Positions 16,979 to 26,776 of a DNA stretch of 57,902 bases are shown here, in pieces. Both the position numbers and the translations under genes were made by a program. Location of the stretch: contig CACEAZ010000010.1 in assembly GCA_902557655.1 (NCBI GenBank), forward strand, positions 1 through 57,902, in the 5' to 3' direction. Within the stretch, counting starts at the first letter, position 1. Each line of letters opens with the position of its first letter. Below the pieces are notes generated by a model. That model was given only the letters and a program-made list of their open reading frames with translations, had not been told where the DNA came from and ran no database searches. This DNA is from an uncultured Bacteroidota bacterium. GTDB lineage: Bacteria > Bacteroidota > Bacteroidia > Flavobacteriales > Flavobacteriaceae.

Positions 16979-19378
16979 TTATTTTTTTATAATCCTATGA
17001 TTTTCAGTACCCTCTAAGGAAAATAATTTTATTATATAAACCCCTGATTTTAAATTTTCAATTGAAAAATTCTCAATATTATTTTGATTAAAAGACATAA
17101 TCTCTTTACCTAAAACGTCAAAAACTTTAATTTCTTTAATTTCTTCTTCTGACGATATATATATCATATTATCAGAAGGTATCGGATAAATTTTAGCTTT
17201 ATTTAGGGTGTTTTCAGAACTACTTAAGCTGGAAGAAAGTGCTCTAATTTTAAAATCATCATAATAAAAACCATCTCTTCTTAGTCCTCCATCAGATTTA
17301 AGTTTGAATCTTATTGAAATTTCTTGATCAATATAATCTGTTAATAAAATACTTTCATTAACCCACTCATCTTGATTCCCATCATACAGTGGTTCGTTTA
17401 AAGCATCTTCTTGTGTTTCTACACCCTTTCTGGTATACTTGCCACACTGGGGTTCCCAGGAAGCCCCACCGTCGTTAGATATTTCAATTTGAACATAGTC
17501 ATAACCTGATTCTATATTCCATTTTGCGTTAAAATTTATCTCAGCATATGAATAACCTGACAAGTTTATATCATTTAAAAGATTAATTGTTTCAAGTGCA
17601 TTATTACTGTAATTTGAATAAGGTGAATCTGTGATACTGGTTTGTGGTGAATTATATTCCTCAAAAGTTTCTGACCAACTCGAATCTATGGTCCAATAAT
17701 CAGAATAATTATCACTTTCATCTTCAAATAATAGAATAGGGGCACCAAATATTTTTTTTACGATAATTTCCTCGGAGAAAGAACCGTTATCTAAAATATA
17801 CTTAAAAATTACATCCTCACCTGAATTAGTAGATTCATTTAATTCAATTTGAAATGACCCATTAATAATTTCACCGATATTTAATGAATTTAAATTTATT
17901 TCTGGGGTCGTGGAAATAATATTTGAAGATATTGGTTCAATTTGAATGTTAAAACTACCATTATCTATAATTCCTAATCTTTGTAATTCAAAGTTTGCAC
18001 TAAATGTATTTGAAGATATAAAGTTTTCAGTAAAATCTTTTAATGAAGCATAGTTTCCTATCATTTTTGCTGCGGTAAGATTTAAATGTAACATTCCTTT
18101 ACAAATATCTTCAATTGTTGATGCTTGTGGCCAAAATGAACTACCGATTTCAGGCGTCATCGCAAATATTTTTTCTCGCACTTGATTATTCTCGGTATTT
18201 AACATGCCATACATAAAGTCATCACTATCCCCGGCAGCTGGATATAAATCAGCGCTAATTATATTATCATAATTATTCTCACTGACAAGTGCTGAAGAAA
18301 TAAATTGGAAAATATCATCATCGTCTGTTGTCTGATTATAATCATATCCATATGGATAAAGTAGCAAGTTTCCATAAGTGTGATTATTTAACGCAATCTT
18401 AAAATTATTTGACTCAACAAAATATCTAATGGCTCTATTTTCAGATTCAGAAAATGGGCCATCCCCAGCATAGGTACTTCCATTTGGATTGCTAGAAGTC
18501 CCAGATGTATTCCATACTTCATTGCCATTTTCATCTATGTATGAATAATTTCTGTTATTGTCTACACCATGGGAGTCTCTTGTGTTTTTTCTCCACATTC
18601 CTCCACCATTAGGTTCTATTGTTTCATTAAAAATATAACCGTCTGGATTTACACACGGAACAAAAAATAATTCTGAATTATCAATAATTTGCTTGATACT
18701 GTCATTCGAATCGTAATTTTCTAACAAATACCACATGAAATAAATTAATTGTTGTAATGATGCGGGCTCTCTTGCGTGATGAAGAGCAGTATATAATATT
18801 TGAGGTTCCCCTTCAGAGATATTAGGATTGTCAGAAATTTTCACCCACTGTAAATATCTGCCTTCATAGGTTTCATGAATGTGTGGGGAAGAAGAAAAGG
18901 TTTCGTCTTTAATATCACTTCTAGCCGATATAATTTCAGGATATAGACTGTGCATATCATCTAATTCGTTAAGCATCTCATTGTAAGTGTAAAACCCACC
19001 AAAATCATCGGATGGTTTAAAATCATAATTTTCAGGTGTTTCTAATATATTTTCATTTTCTTCACAAAAAATATTTTTAGCTGATTTATTACTTAATTTA
19101 TTTCTTTGTTTGTAGAAATGAGTCACATCGTTAATTAAAATCTCATAATCAAAATTTAGAGACAACATTTTTTCAATTTCTGATTCTGAAAAATCAGAAA
19201 TAAAAAAGTGATTTTTCTTGTGAAGACCATGGTCGATACAAACACCTTGCTTAGCAAGTTTTACTAAATCGGCAGGAGAGGTGTAATTAATCTTAACCTT
19301 ATGAAACTTTTCATTTTTTTGTGAAAAACATAAAAAAGGAAAGAATGCACAGAAAATTAATAATCGTATATGATTCAT
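16979..19378 (-). CDS. Secreted M14 zinc carboxypeptidase with type IX secretion sorting domain
   Basis: This is a 799-residue extracellular peptidase. It has a signal peptide (residues 1-19, ending CFSQ) and a propeptide-like region to about residue 110. The M14 domain follows: zinc ligands His201 and Glu204 in HHAREP, NPDGY, the substrate-binding WRKNTRD, the third zinc ligand His in NNHTYGN, and the catalytic Glu in MTPEIG. Then come Ig/beta-sandwich repeats and a jelly-roll region (about 560-715, with WTIDSSWS and FYYDDFKIR). The last 75 residues are a T9SS type A sorting domain (IYPIPSDNMIYI, VFDVLGKE, GVYIIKLF). It is probably exported through the outer membrane to digest protein or peptide. 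Confidence 0.92.
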   Translation of the reverse strand: MNHIRLLIFCAFFPFLCFSQKNEKFHKVKINYTSPADLVKLAKQGVCIDHGLHKKNHFFISDFSESEIEKMLSLNFDYEILINDVTHFYKQRNKLSNKSAKNIFCEENENILETPENYDFKPSDDFGGFYTYNEMLNELDDMHSLYPEIISARSDIKDETFSSSPHIHETYEGRYLQWVKISDNPNISEGEPQILYTALHHAREPASLQQLIYFMWYLLENYDSNDSIKQIIDNSELFFVPCVNPDGYIFNETIEPNGGGMWRKNTRDSHGVDNNRNYSYIDENGNEVWNTSGTSSNPNGSTYAGDGPFSESENRAIRYFVESNNFKIALNNHTYGNLLLYPYGYDYNQTTDDDDIFQFISSALVSENNYDNIISADLYPAAGDSDDFMYGMLNTENNQVREKIFAMTPEIGSSFWPQASTIEDICKGMLHLNLTAAKMIGNYASLKDFTENFISSNTFSANFELQRLGIIDNGSFNIQIEPISSNIISTTPEINLNSLNIGEIINGSFQIELNESTNSGEDVIFKYILDNGSFSEEIIVKKIFGAPILLFEDESDNYSDYWTIDSSWSETFEEYNSPQTSITDSPYSNYSNNALETINLLNDINLSGYSYAEINFNAKWNIESGYDYVQIEISNDGGASWEPQCGKYTRKGVETQEDALNEPLYDGNQDEWVNESILLTDYIDQEISIRFKLKSDGGLRRDGFYYDDFKIRALSSSLSSSENTLNKAKIYPIPSDNMIYISSEEEIKEIKVFDVLGKEIMSFNQNNIENFSIENLKSGVYIIKLFSLEGTENHRIIKK

Positions 19379-19408
19379 TTATTCATTTTAAATATAATTA
19401 GGCAAATA

Positions 19409-22400
19409 CTATTCCGAAATACACTTATTACTTAAGATCCAATTTTTGGCATTTGTAAATGCTTCTATCCAAGGGCTTACCTTTTCTGTTCTTTTGTCAG
19501 GGTAATAGGCCCAGTTCCATTTAAAAATAGATCTTTCAATATGGGGCATGGTAACAAGATGTCTTCCGTCAGTACTACACATCATTGCTGTATTATAATC
19601 TGATCCATTTGGGTTTGACGGATATTCATTGTAAGAATAGTTTGCGATTATATTATATTTATTTTCAGAGTAAGGTAAATTAAATTTTCCCTCACCATGG
19701 CTTACCCAAACTCCAAGATTTAGGTTCTCTAATGAACCTAACATTATCGAGTTATTTTTTTTAATATTTACAGAAGTAAAGATGCTTTCATGCTTTTTTG
19801 AATCGTTGTATGTCATTTTACCATGATTTTCATGATCAGGGTAAATTAAATCCAATTCCATAAATAATTGACATCCGTTGCAAATCCCAATTGACAATGT
19901 GTCTTCTCTATTAAAAAAATTCACTAATGCTTTTTTTGCTTTTTCATTGTATTTAAATGAACCAGCCCATCCCTTTGCAGACCCAAGAACATCTGAATTT
20001 GAAAATCCGCCAACAGCACCTAAAAATTTAATATCTTCTAAATTTTCACGACCTGAAATAAGATCTGTCATGTGAATATCTTTGACAAGAAAGCCAGCCA
20101 TGTGAAGGGCATTTGCCAACTCTCGTTCACTATTACTTCCTTTTTCCCTCAAAACTGCTGCTATCGGTTTGGATGAATTTAAACCAATCTTTATTTCACC
20201 TTTAAATTCTTTTGGAAATTTAAATTTAAGGGGTTGTTTCTTATAATTTTTGAATCTTTCGTTTGCTAAATTATTAGCAGTTTGTTTTGCGTCAAGTTGA
20301 GTAGAGGTGTTAAACCAAATGTCTCTGAGTTTAGGTATTTCAAAGACAAATTCATCAGAATCATTTTTTATCATCATTGAATCACCTGAAATTACTTCAC
20401 CAATTTTATAATACTCAACTAAAAATTGGGTAAATATTTTTTCGATTTCCTCAGACTTGCTTTGAACTATGAGACCACAATTTTCGGAAAACAATAATTT
20501 TACTGAATCCTTCTCATTTAATGCAGATAAATCAATATTCGCAGAAATATTAATGCTAGGAAAGCACATCTCTAATAAGCTTGTAATCAAACCACCTGAT
20601 CCTATATCATGACCTGCTATGATTAATTCATTTTTTATCAAATCCTGAACGACATTGAAAGTTTTTTTGAAGAATTCAGGATTTTGGATTGACGGAGTTT
20701 CAAGTCCTACATTACCCATTATTTGAGAAAATGAGGAACCGCCTAGCTTAAATTTGTCATTTGATAAATTAATGTAATAAATGGATCCATAATTTTTCTT
20801 AAAAACAGGCTCAACTACAAAATTGATATTTTCACAATGGCCTGTTGCAGAAATAATAACCGTTCCAGGCGACTTTACCTCTTGATCCTTATATTTTTGA
20901 TTCATTGAAAGGGAATCTTTTCCTGTAGGAATATTTATACCTAAATCAATTGCAAATTCAGAAACGGCTTCAACAGCTTTAAAAAGTCTTGCATCTTCAC
21001 CCTTATTCTTACATGGCCACATCCAATTTGCTGAGAGAGATATTCCACTAATATTATCTTTTATTGGAGCCCAAATTATATTTGTTAATGCTTCTGCAAT
21101 ACTGTTTCTGCTTCCAGCAACAGGGTCAATAAGTCCAGAAATAGGAGAGTGGCCAATTGAAGTGGCTATTCCGTTGTCGGTTTCAAAATCCAATGCCATA
21201 ACTCCACAATTATTAAGAGGCAACTGTAATTGACCAACAGATTGTTGCTTAGCAACTTTACCTCCTACACAGCGATCTACTTTGTTTGTTAGCCAGTCTT
21301 TACAACCAACTGCCTCCAGACTAAGTAAATCCTCTAAGTAATTATATAGATATCTAGAGTCGTAAGAAATTTTATTATATAATTTTGATATCGAATTATC
21401 AGTAAGCATTGTTTTGGGCGAACTTCCAAAAAAGTGCTTTAAATTCAGGTCAACACAGCTTTCATTAGATTTTTCAGAGTAAATTTTAAAATTATTGTCA
21501 TCGCTAACTTTGCCTACAACATAAACAGGTGCTTTTTCTCTTTCACAAATTCTAATAAATTCATCTATATTTTCCTTTTTAATGATCAGTCCCATTCTCT
21601 CTTGAGATTCATTTCCAATGATTTCCTTATTTGATAAAGTTGGATCTCCGATGGGTAAGTTGTCTAATTCAATAAAACCTCCAGTTTCCTCGACTAATTC
21701 TGTCAAACAGTTTAAATGCCCTCCAGCCCCATGGTCATGAATCGAAACAATACAATTATTTTTATTTTCAATTGTACCTCTTATCGCATTAGCAACTCTT
21801 TTTTGCATTTCAGGATTTGATCTTTGGATCGCATTTAACTCAATTCCTGATGAGAACTCACCGGTATCAGCTGATGAAACAGCTGCTCCACCCATACCAA
21901 TTCTGTAATTATCACCACCCATTATTACAATTAGATCGCCTTTTAACGGTTTTTCCTTAATTGCATGTTTTTTATTTGCATAACCAATACCACCAGCTAA
22001 CATAATTACCTTATCATATGACTGAATTTCATTTTTGTCATTGTTTTCAAATGTTAATATTGATCCTGCAATAAGCGGCTGCCCAAATTTATTACCAAAG
22101 TCAGAGGCACCGTTTGATGCTTTGATCAATATATCAATGGGTTTCTGATAAAGCCATTCTCTACTTTCAATTTTATTTTCCCACTCCTTTGAATTGATTC
22201 TAGAATATGGAGTCATATATACAGCTGTTCCAGCTAATGGTATAGATCCTTTCCCACCAGCTAATCTGTCTCTGATTTCACCACCTGATCCTGTAGCAGC
22301 ACCATTAAAAGGTTCAACAGTTGTAGGAAAATTATGTGTTTCAGCTTTTAAAGAAATTACCGTTTCAATTTCTGTAGTTTTATAAAATTCTGATTTATCA

Positions 22401-23077
22401 GCGCTTTTAGGTGAAAATTGTTGGATTTTAGGACCTTTGATGAATGCTACATTGTCTTTATATGCTGAAACTAAATTTTCAGAATTAGTTTTCGAAGTTT
22501 TTTTAATTAGTGAAAAAAGAGACATTTCCTTTTCATCTCCATCAATAATAAATTTGCCATTGAAAATTTTATGCCTACAGTGTTCTGAATTGACTTGTGA
22601 GAAGCCAAAAATTTCAGAATCTGTTAATTTCCTACCGATTTCCTTTGAAACATTATTTAAATAATCAATTTCTTCAAGGTTTAATGACAAGCCCTCTTTG
22701 GCGTTGTATTTATCAATATTTTCAATATAATTTATTTCTTCTGGGACAATATTAATTTCAAATAAATCTTGACTTAGAGTTTTAAATCTTTGGTTCAACA
22801 TTGGATCAAAGTTAGAAATGCTGTCTTCTAGCATGTATTTTTCAATTCTATTGATTGATTCAAGACCCATGTTTTGTGTAATCTCAACAGCATTTGTGCT
22901 CCATGGTGAAACCATTGCAGCTCTTGGCCCTATATAATTGTTTATTATTTTGTCTTCTGAAATAAGTTTAGCGTTTCCAAACAGCCATTCTAGTTTACTA
23001 ATTCCTTCGGTAGGAATTTTTTTTTCTGATTGGACAGCATAAATTGTTTTATGATTAGTTTGAAAAAAAGATATCAT
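19409..23077 (-). CDS. purL: Phosphoribosylformylglycinamidine synthase, fused single-chain form
   Basis: This 1222-residue enzyme of purine synthesis converts FGAR and glutamine to FGAM. The N-terminal linker domain leads into two AIRS-like halves: HCRHKIFNG, AETHNFPTTVEPFNGAATGSGGEIRD (in pieces AETHNFPT and GAATGSGG), DHGAGGH, PTGKDSLSMNQ and GHDIGSGGL. The last 260 or so residues are the glutaminase domain, with Cys in GICNGCQLF and the His/Glu pair in MPHIERSIF. The large fused form is the one found in Proteobacteria, Bacteroidota and eukaryotes; no separate purQ or purS is needed. Confidence 0.97.
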   Translation of the reverse strand: MISFFQTNHKTIYAVQSEKKIPTEGISKLEWLFGNAKLISEDKIINNYIGPRAAMVSPWSTNAVEITQNMGLESINRIEKYMLEDSISNFDPMLNQRFKTLSQDLFEINIVPEEINYIENIDKYNAKEGLSLNLEEIDYLNNVSKEIGRKLTDSEIFGFSQVNSEHCRHKIFNGKFIIDGDEKEMSLFSLIKKTSKTNSENLVSAYKDNVAFIKGPKIQQFSPKSADKSEFYKTTEIETVISLKAETHNFPTTVEPFNGAATGSGGEIRDRLAGGKGSIPLAGTAVYMTPYSRINSKEWENKIESREWLYQKPIDILIKASNGASDFGNKFGQPLIAGSILTFENNDKNEIQSYDKVIMLAGGIGYANKKHAIKEKPLKGDLIVIMGGDNYRIGMGGAAVSSADTGEFSSGIELNAIQRSNPEMQKRVANAIRGTIENKNNCIVSIHDHGAGGHLNCLTELVEETGGFIELDNLPIGDPTLSNKEIIGNESQERMGLIIKKENIDEFIRICEREKAPVYVVGKVSDDNNFKIYSEKSNESCVDLNLKHFFGSSPKTMLTDNSISKLYNKISYDSRYLYNYLEDLLSLEAVGCKDWLTNKVDRCVGGKVAKQQSVGQLQLPLNNCGVMALDFETDNGIATSIGHSPISGLIDPVAGSRNSIAEALTNIIWAPIKDNISGISLSANWMWPCKNKGEDARLFKAVEAVSEFAIDLGINIPTGKDSLSMNQKYKDQEVKSPGTVIISATGHCENINFVVEPVFKKNYGSIYYINLSNDKFKLGGSSFSQIMGNVGLETPSIQNPEFFKKTFNVVQDLIKNELIIAGHDIGSGGLITSLLEMCFPSINISANIDLSALNEKDSVKLLFSENCGLIVQSKSEEIEKIFTQFLVEYYKIGEVISGDSMMIKNDSDEFVFEIPKLRDIWFNTSTQLDAKQTANNLANERFKNYKKQPLKFKFPKEFKGEIKIGLNSSKPIAAVLREKGSNSERELANALHMAGFLVKDIHMTDLISGRENLEDIKFLGAVGGFSNSDVLGSAKGWAGSFKYNEKAKKALVNFFNREDTLSIGICNGCQLFMELDLIYPDHENHGKMTYNDSKKHESIFTSVNIKKNNSIMLGSLENLNLGVWVSHGEGKFNLPYSENKYNIIANYSYNEYPSNPNGSDYNTAMMCSTDGRHLVTMPHIERSIFKWNWAYYPDKRTEKVSPWIEAFTNAKNWILSNKCISE

Positions 23078-23130
23078 TATGATATATAAATATGAATGCT
23101 AAATTTAACGGAAAATAATGTATTTAATAA

Positions 23131-23164
23131 GTGAATAAATTGTTTAAAATAAATAGTTATTCAC
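23131..23164. repeat. Inverted repeat between the ABC exporter and purL genes
   Basis: GTGAATAA at 23131-23138 pairs with TTATTCAC at 23157-23164, with an 18-base AT-rich spacer. It sits between the end of the ABC exporter gene and the start of purL, both on the minus strand. It could be a weak terminator or a regulator site for purL. There is no clean T-run, so the role is undecided. Confidence 0.35.
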
Positions 23165-23181
23165 CTCTTTTAAACACAAGT

Positions 23182-25008
23182 TTAAATGGATTGCATTTTA
23201 ACCAAATTACTGTAAACACCGTCTTTTTTCATTAATTCTTTGTGTTTTCCAGATTCGATAATTTGTCCTTTCTCTAGTACAATGATTTTTTCTGAGTTTT
23301 GGATGGTTGATAACCTGTGTGCTATAACAATAGATGTTTTATCTTTCATTAGATTGTCTAAAGCAGTTTGTACAAGTTTTTCACTTTCGCTGTCTAGCGC
23401 TGAAGTAGCTTCATCAAGAACCAAAATTGGAGGATTTTTTAAGACAGCTCTAGCAATACTTAATCTTTGTTTTTGACCTCCTGAGAGCTTATTCCCAGAA
23501 TCTCCAATATTTGTATCAATTTTTTTTGGCAATTTTTTGACAAATTCCCATGCATTAGCAACTTTTAAACAATTTATGATTTCATCGTTTGTTGCATCCT
23601 CTTTAGCAATCAATAAATTATTTTTTATAGTATCATTGAAAAGTATTGAATCTTGTGTGACTAAACCAATCATTTTTCTCAAAGATTCTTTTTTTAGATT
23701 TTTTATATCTGTATTGTCAAAACGTATTTCCCCTTTCTGTGTATCATAAAATCTACATATAAGGTTAGCCAATGTTGATTTTCCACTTCCAGATTGTCCA
23801 ACCAGTGCTACACTACTTCCTTTGGGTATTGTCAGGTTTAAATTGTTAATTACAATATCATTTTCATATGAAAATGACATGTTTTTAATCTCAATATTGT
23901 GATCAAATGAATTAATTTCAAGAGCATTTTTATTTTCTGATATGATTGTGTCGTTATCTATAACATCAAATATTCTTTCTGCTGCTGCAGTTGCTTTTTT
24001 TACTTTATAGGTAGCTCTACTTAACGATTTTGCTGGAGTTAGAATATTGTAGGCTAATCCAAGATAAACAATAAATGCACTAGCATCTAGTGAGTTTTCC
24101 TTTAAAACCATCATTCCTCCAACCCACAGTACTCCAGCAATAGCAGTGATTCCTAAAAATTCACTCAAGGGGCTGGCTAAGTTCTTTCTGTTTAAAACGC
24201 TATTAGAAAATTTATAAAAACGAATCGTTGAGTTCATAAACTTTTTTTGAAACTTTTCTTCAGCGTTGAATATTTTTAAAATCTTCATTCCAGATAAAGT
24301 TTCATCAACAAGAGATATAAATTGGCCTTGTTCTTTTTGAACCTTTAATGATTTTCTTCTTAGTGATTTACCCACTAGTGAAATAACAAATCCACAGATA
24401 GGGATAAAAACAATTACAAATATGCTAAGTTTTGGACTTATAAGAAACATTGATAATAAGGTGAATAAAACCATCAATGGATCTTTTACAATCAATTCAA
24501 AAATTGATAAAAAAGAGTGATCTAACTCTTGCACGTCTGATGATATTCTGGCCACTATATCACCTCTTTTTTTCTCTGAATAATATGAAAGTGATAATTT
24601 AATAATGCTCTTGTAAATATCGTTTCTAATATTTTTAACAACTCCATTTCTTAAATATGTAATAAAGAACATTGACATATAATTAAAGATGTTCTTTAAC
24701 AAAAATGTAATTACAATAAGACCAACCATAAAAATTAAAACATCGTTATTTCCTTCTGCTTTTTTTAAGGTTACAAAATAGTTTAGATAATTTTCAGAAT
24801 AATTTGCTAAGTCTGAAATTCCAGACCATACGGGAGGAGATGTTAGTTGCTCCGTCTGATTAAATAATACCTTAAGCATTGGAAACAGTGAGATCATTGA
24901 TAATGTCCCAAAAAATGCATAAAAAACATTTGAAAATATATTTAAGACAAAATATTTTCTAAAAATCCATGCGTAGGAAAAAATTCTATTGAAGTAATTT
25001 TTTTTCAT
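23182..25008 (-). CDS. ABC exporter, fused permease-ATPase (MsbA-like)
   Basis: This 608-residue half-transporter probably works as a homodimer in the inner membrane. About six transmembrane helices lie in residues 1-340, including the coupling segment SYYSEKKRGDIVARISSDV. The nucleotide-binding domain has Walker A GQSGSGKST, Q-loop LVTQDS, signature LSGGQKQR, Walker B ILVLDEATSALD and the H-loop IAHRLSTI. The best family match is MsbA/lipid A or multidrug exporters. In Flavobacteriia this gene often sits next to the phosphohexomutase, as here (four-base overlap). The substrate is not certain. Confidence 0.92.
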   Translation of the reverse strand: MKKNYFNRIFSYAWIFRKYFVLNIFSNVFYAFFGTLSMISLFPMLKVLFNQTEQLTSPPVWSGISDLANYSENYLNYFVTLKKAEGNNDVLIFMVGLIVITFLLKNIFNYMSMFFITYLRNGVVKNIRNDIYKSIIKLSLSYYSEKKRGDIVARISSDVQELDHSFLSIFELIVKDPLMVLFTLLSMFLISPKLSIFVIVFIPICGFVISLVGKSLRRKSLKVQKEQGQFISLVDETLSGMKILKIFNAEEKFQKKFMNSTIRFYKFSNSVLNRKNLASPLSEFLGITAIAGVLWVGGMMVLKENSLDASAFIVYLGLAYNILTPAKSLSRATYKVKKATAAAERIFDVIDNDTIISENKNALEINSFDHNIEIKNMSFSYENDIVINNLNLTIPKGSSVALVGQSGSGKSTLANLICRFYDTQKGEIRFDNTDIKNLKKESLRKMIGLVTQDSILFNDTIKNNLLIAKEDATNDEIINCLKVANAWEFVKKLPKKIDTNIGDSGNKLSGGQKQRLSIARAVLKNPPILVLDEATSALDSESEKLVQTALDNLMKDKTSIVIAHRLSTIQNSEKIIVLEKGQIIESGKHKELMKKDGVYSNLVKMQSI

Positions 25009-26714
25009 AAATTGATTTTAGAAACGATCTCGTTTAATTTTGCATCTAACATCAAATTTACCTCTTTAAATTCACTAATGGTTTGAATTTTAGAATTTAC
25101 GCTTATATACATTTTTATTTTTGGTTCAGTTCCACTAGGTCTAAGAATTAATTTGTATCCGTCAATTGATTCAAATTCAATAACATTTGATTTGGGTAAT
25201 TCAATTGTTTCGGTTTTTTGCGTAAGTATATTTTTTTTGATTGATTTTTGATAATCACAAACGTATTTAACCTTTGATTCACCGATAAAATCTAGAGGGG
25301 TTTTCCGGAAATGTTCTATTATATCATTAATTTCCTTTTGACCTTTTTGACCTTCCTTCACAATTGAAATAAGCTTTTCTTTATAAAATCCATATTTGAT
25401 ATAAAGTTTAATGAGTTGATGAAAAACAGAGGTGTTATTTTGTTTGTAAAAAGACATCATCTCATATGCTAATAGGCTTGCAGTAATTGCATCTTTATCT
25501 CTAACCTCATCGCCAATCATTAGTCCATAACTTTCTTCTCCACCAGCAATAAATTTTTGGTTTGGGAAATCTTCTATCATTTTAGCTATCCACTTAAATC
25601 CAGTTAAACTCAATTTGCAATCTACATTATAGTTTTGAGCAATTTTTTTTATAATTGGAGTTGAAACTATTGTTGATGCAATAAAATAATCCTTATTTAA
25701 TTCTTCATTGTTTGACTTTAATTTTAGTAAATAATCAAAAACAACAATCATTAATTGATTTCCATTAATCAGTACCAGATTATCATCTAAATCTCTTACA
25801 GCTACACCAAGTCTATCAGCATCTGGGTCAGTTCCTATAACCATTTCAGCATTTTCTAAATTTGCTAGTTTTAATGCTAAATCCATTGATTCAATTTCTT
25901 CAGGGTTTGGAGATTTAACAGTACTAAAATTACCGTCAGGTGACATTTGAGATTTTTCAAATTTAGCATTTAAGTAACCTGCCTTTTTTAGTAGCCTAGG
26001 CATAATTACTGATGAAGTTCCGTGAAGTGCAGTGAAAACGATTTTATTTTCTTTCCTTGAAATGATTTCTTTATTTAATCCAGTTGTAAGACAAAGATTA
26101 ATGAATTCATTATCAAATCCTTGTTCAATGATCTCAATTAGTGAATTATTAGCGTTAAATTTTACTTCTTCAAATTGTATCTTTTCAATCTCACTTATTA
26201 ATTTTTTATCAATCGGAGGAACAATTTGACCTCCGTCACTCCAATAAACCTTGTAGCCATTATATTTTGGTGGATTGTGAGAGGCAGTTAGAACAATACC
26301 ACATGTACAATTAAGTTTTCTGACTGCATATGATAACTCAGGGGTTGGTCTTAAGGATGAAAATAAATATACCTTAATTCCATTTGCTGAAAATACGTCT
26401 GCAACAACCTTAGCCAGTGTATTACTGTTTTTTCTACAATCAAAAGCGATCACAACTTTTTTTGAAATATTTTGTTGATTGTTAATGAAATTCGATATTC
26501 CCTGGGTATTTTTTCCGATTGTATATTTATTAATACGATTGGTTCCTACACCCATTATTCCTCTCATACCTCCGGTGCCAAACTCCAAATTTTTATAGAA
26601 TGAATCGTTAAGCTCAGAATCATTTTTTTTAAGAATATTTAATTCTTGGATCGTCTTCTTGTCAAACGGTTTCTTTCCCCAATTATTTATATTTTTTAGT
26701 ATTTCTTCAGTCAT
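25005..26714 (-). CDS. Phospho-sugar mutase (phosphoglucomutase/phosphomannomutase family)
   Basis: This 569-residue alpha-D-phosphohexomutase has the phosphoserine loop TASHNPPKYNGYKVYW, metal-binding GTDPDADRLG, sugar-binding GGEESYG and phosphate-binding RPSGTEPKIK. N-terminal GTGGMRGIMGVGTNRIN is typical of the long PGM2/PgcA-like subgroup. It interconverts hexose 1- and 6-phosphates and feeds nucleotide-sugar and polysaccharide synthesis. Whether glucose or mannose is preferred cannot be read directly. It is followed by an MsbA-like exporter and preceded by a glycosyltransferase, which fits an envelope glycan or lipid role. Confidence 0.94.
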   Translation of the reverse strand: MTEEILKNINNWGKKPFDKKTIQELNILKKNDSELNDSFYKNLEFGTGGMRGIMGVGTNRINKYTIGKNTQGISNFINNQQNISKKVVIAFDCRKNSNTLAKVVADVFSANGIKVYLFSSLRPTPELSYAVRKLNCTCGIVLTASHNPPKYNGYKVYWSDGGQIVPPIDKKLISEIEKIQFEEVKFNANNSLIEIIEQGFDNEFINLCLTTGLNKEIISRKENKIVFTALHGTSSVIMPRLLKKAGYLNAKFEKSQMSPDGNFSTVKSPNPEEIESMDLALKLANLENAEMVIGTDPDADRLGVAVRDLDDNLVLINGNQLMIVVFDYLLKLKSNNEELNKDYFIASTIVSTPIIKKIAQNYNVDCKLSLTGFKWIAKMIEDFPNQKFIAGGEESYGLMIGDEVRDKDAITASLLAYEMMSFYKQNNTSVFHQLIKLYIKYGFYKEKLISIVKEGQKGQKEINDIIEHFRKTPLDFIGESKVKYVCDYQKSIKKNILTQKTETIELPKSNVIEFESIDGYKLILRPSGTEPKIKMYISVNSKIQTISEFKEVNLMLDAKLNEIVSKINL

Positions 26715-26776
26715 AAAATAAGGAGGTAAATTTATGATTTAAGTTTTTTTAAAGATGAATTAATCTGTTAAAGTAA

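Noticed and set aside
19379-23181. Purine riboswitch or PurR box upstream of purL
   Set aside because: The upstream gap is about 100 AT-rich bases with only an 8-bp inverted repeat. No conserved aptamer core is visible.
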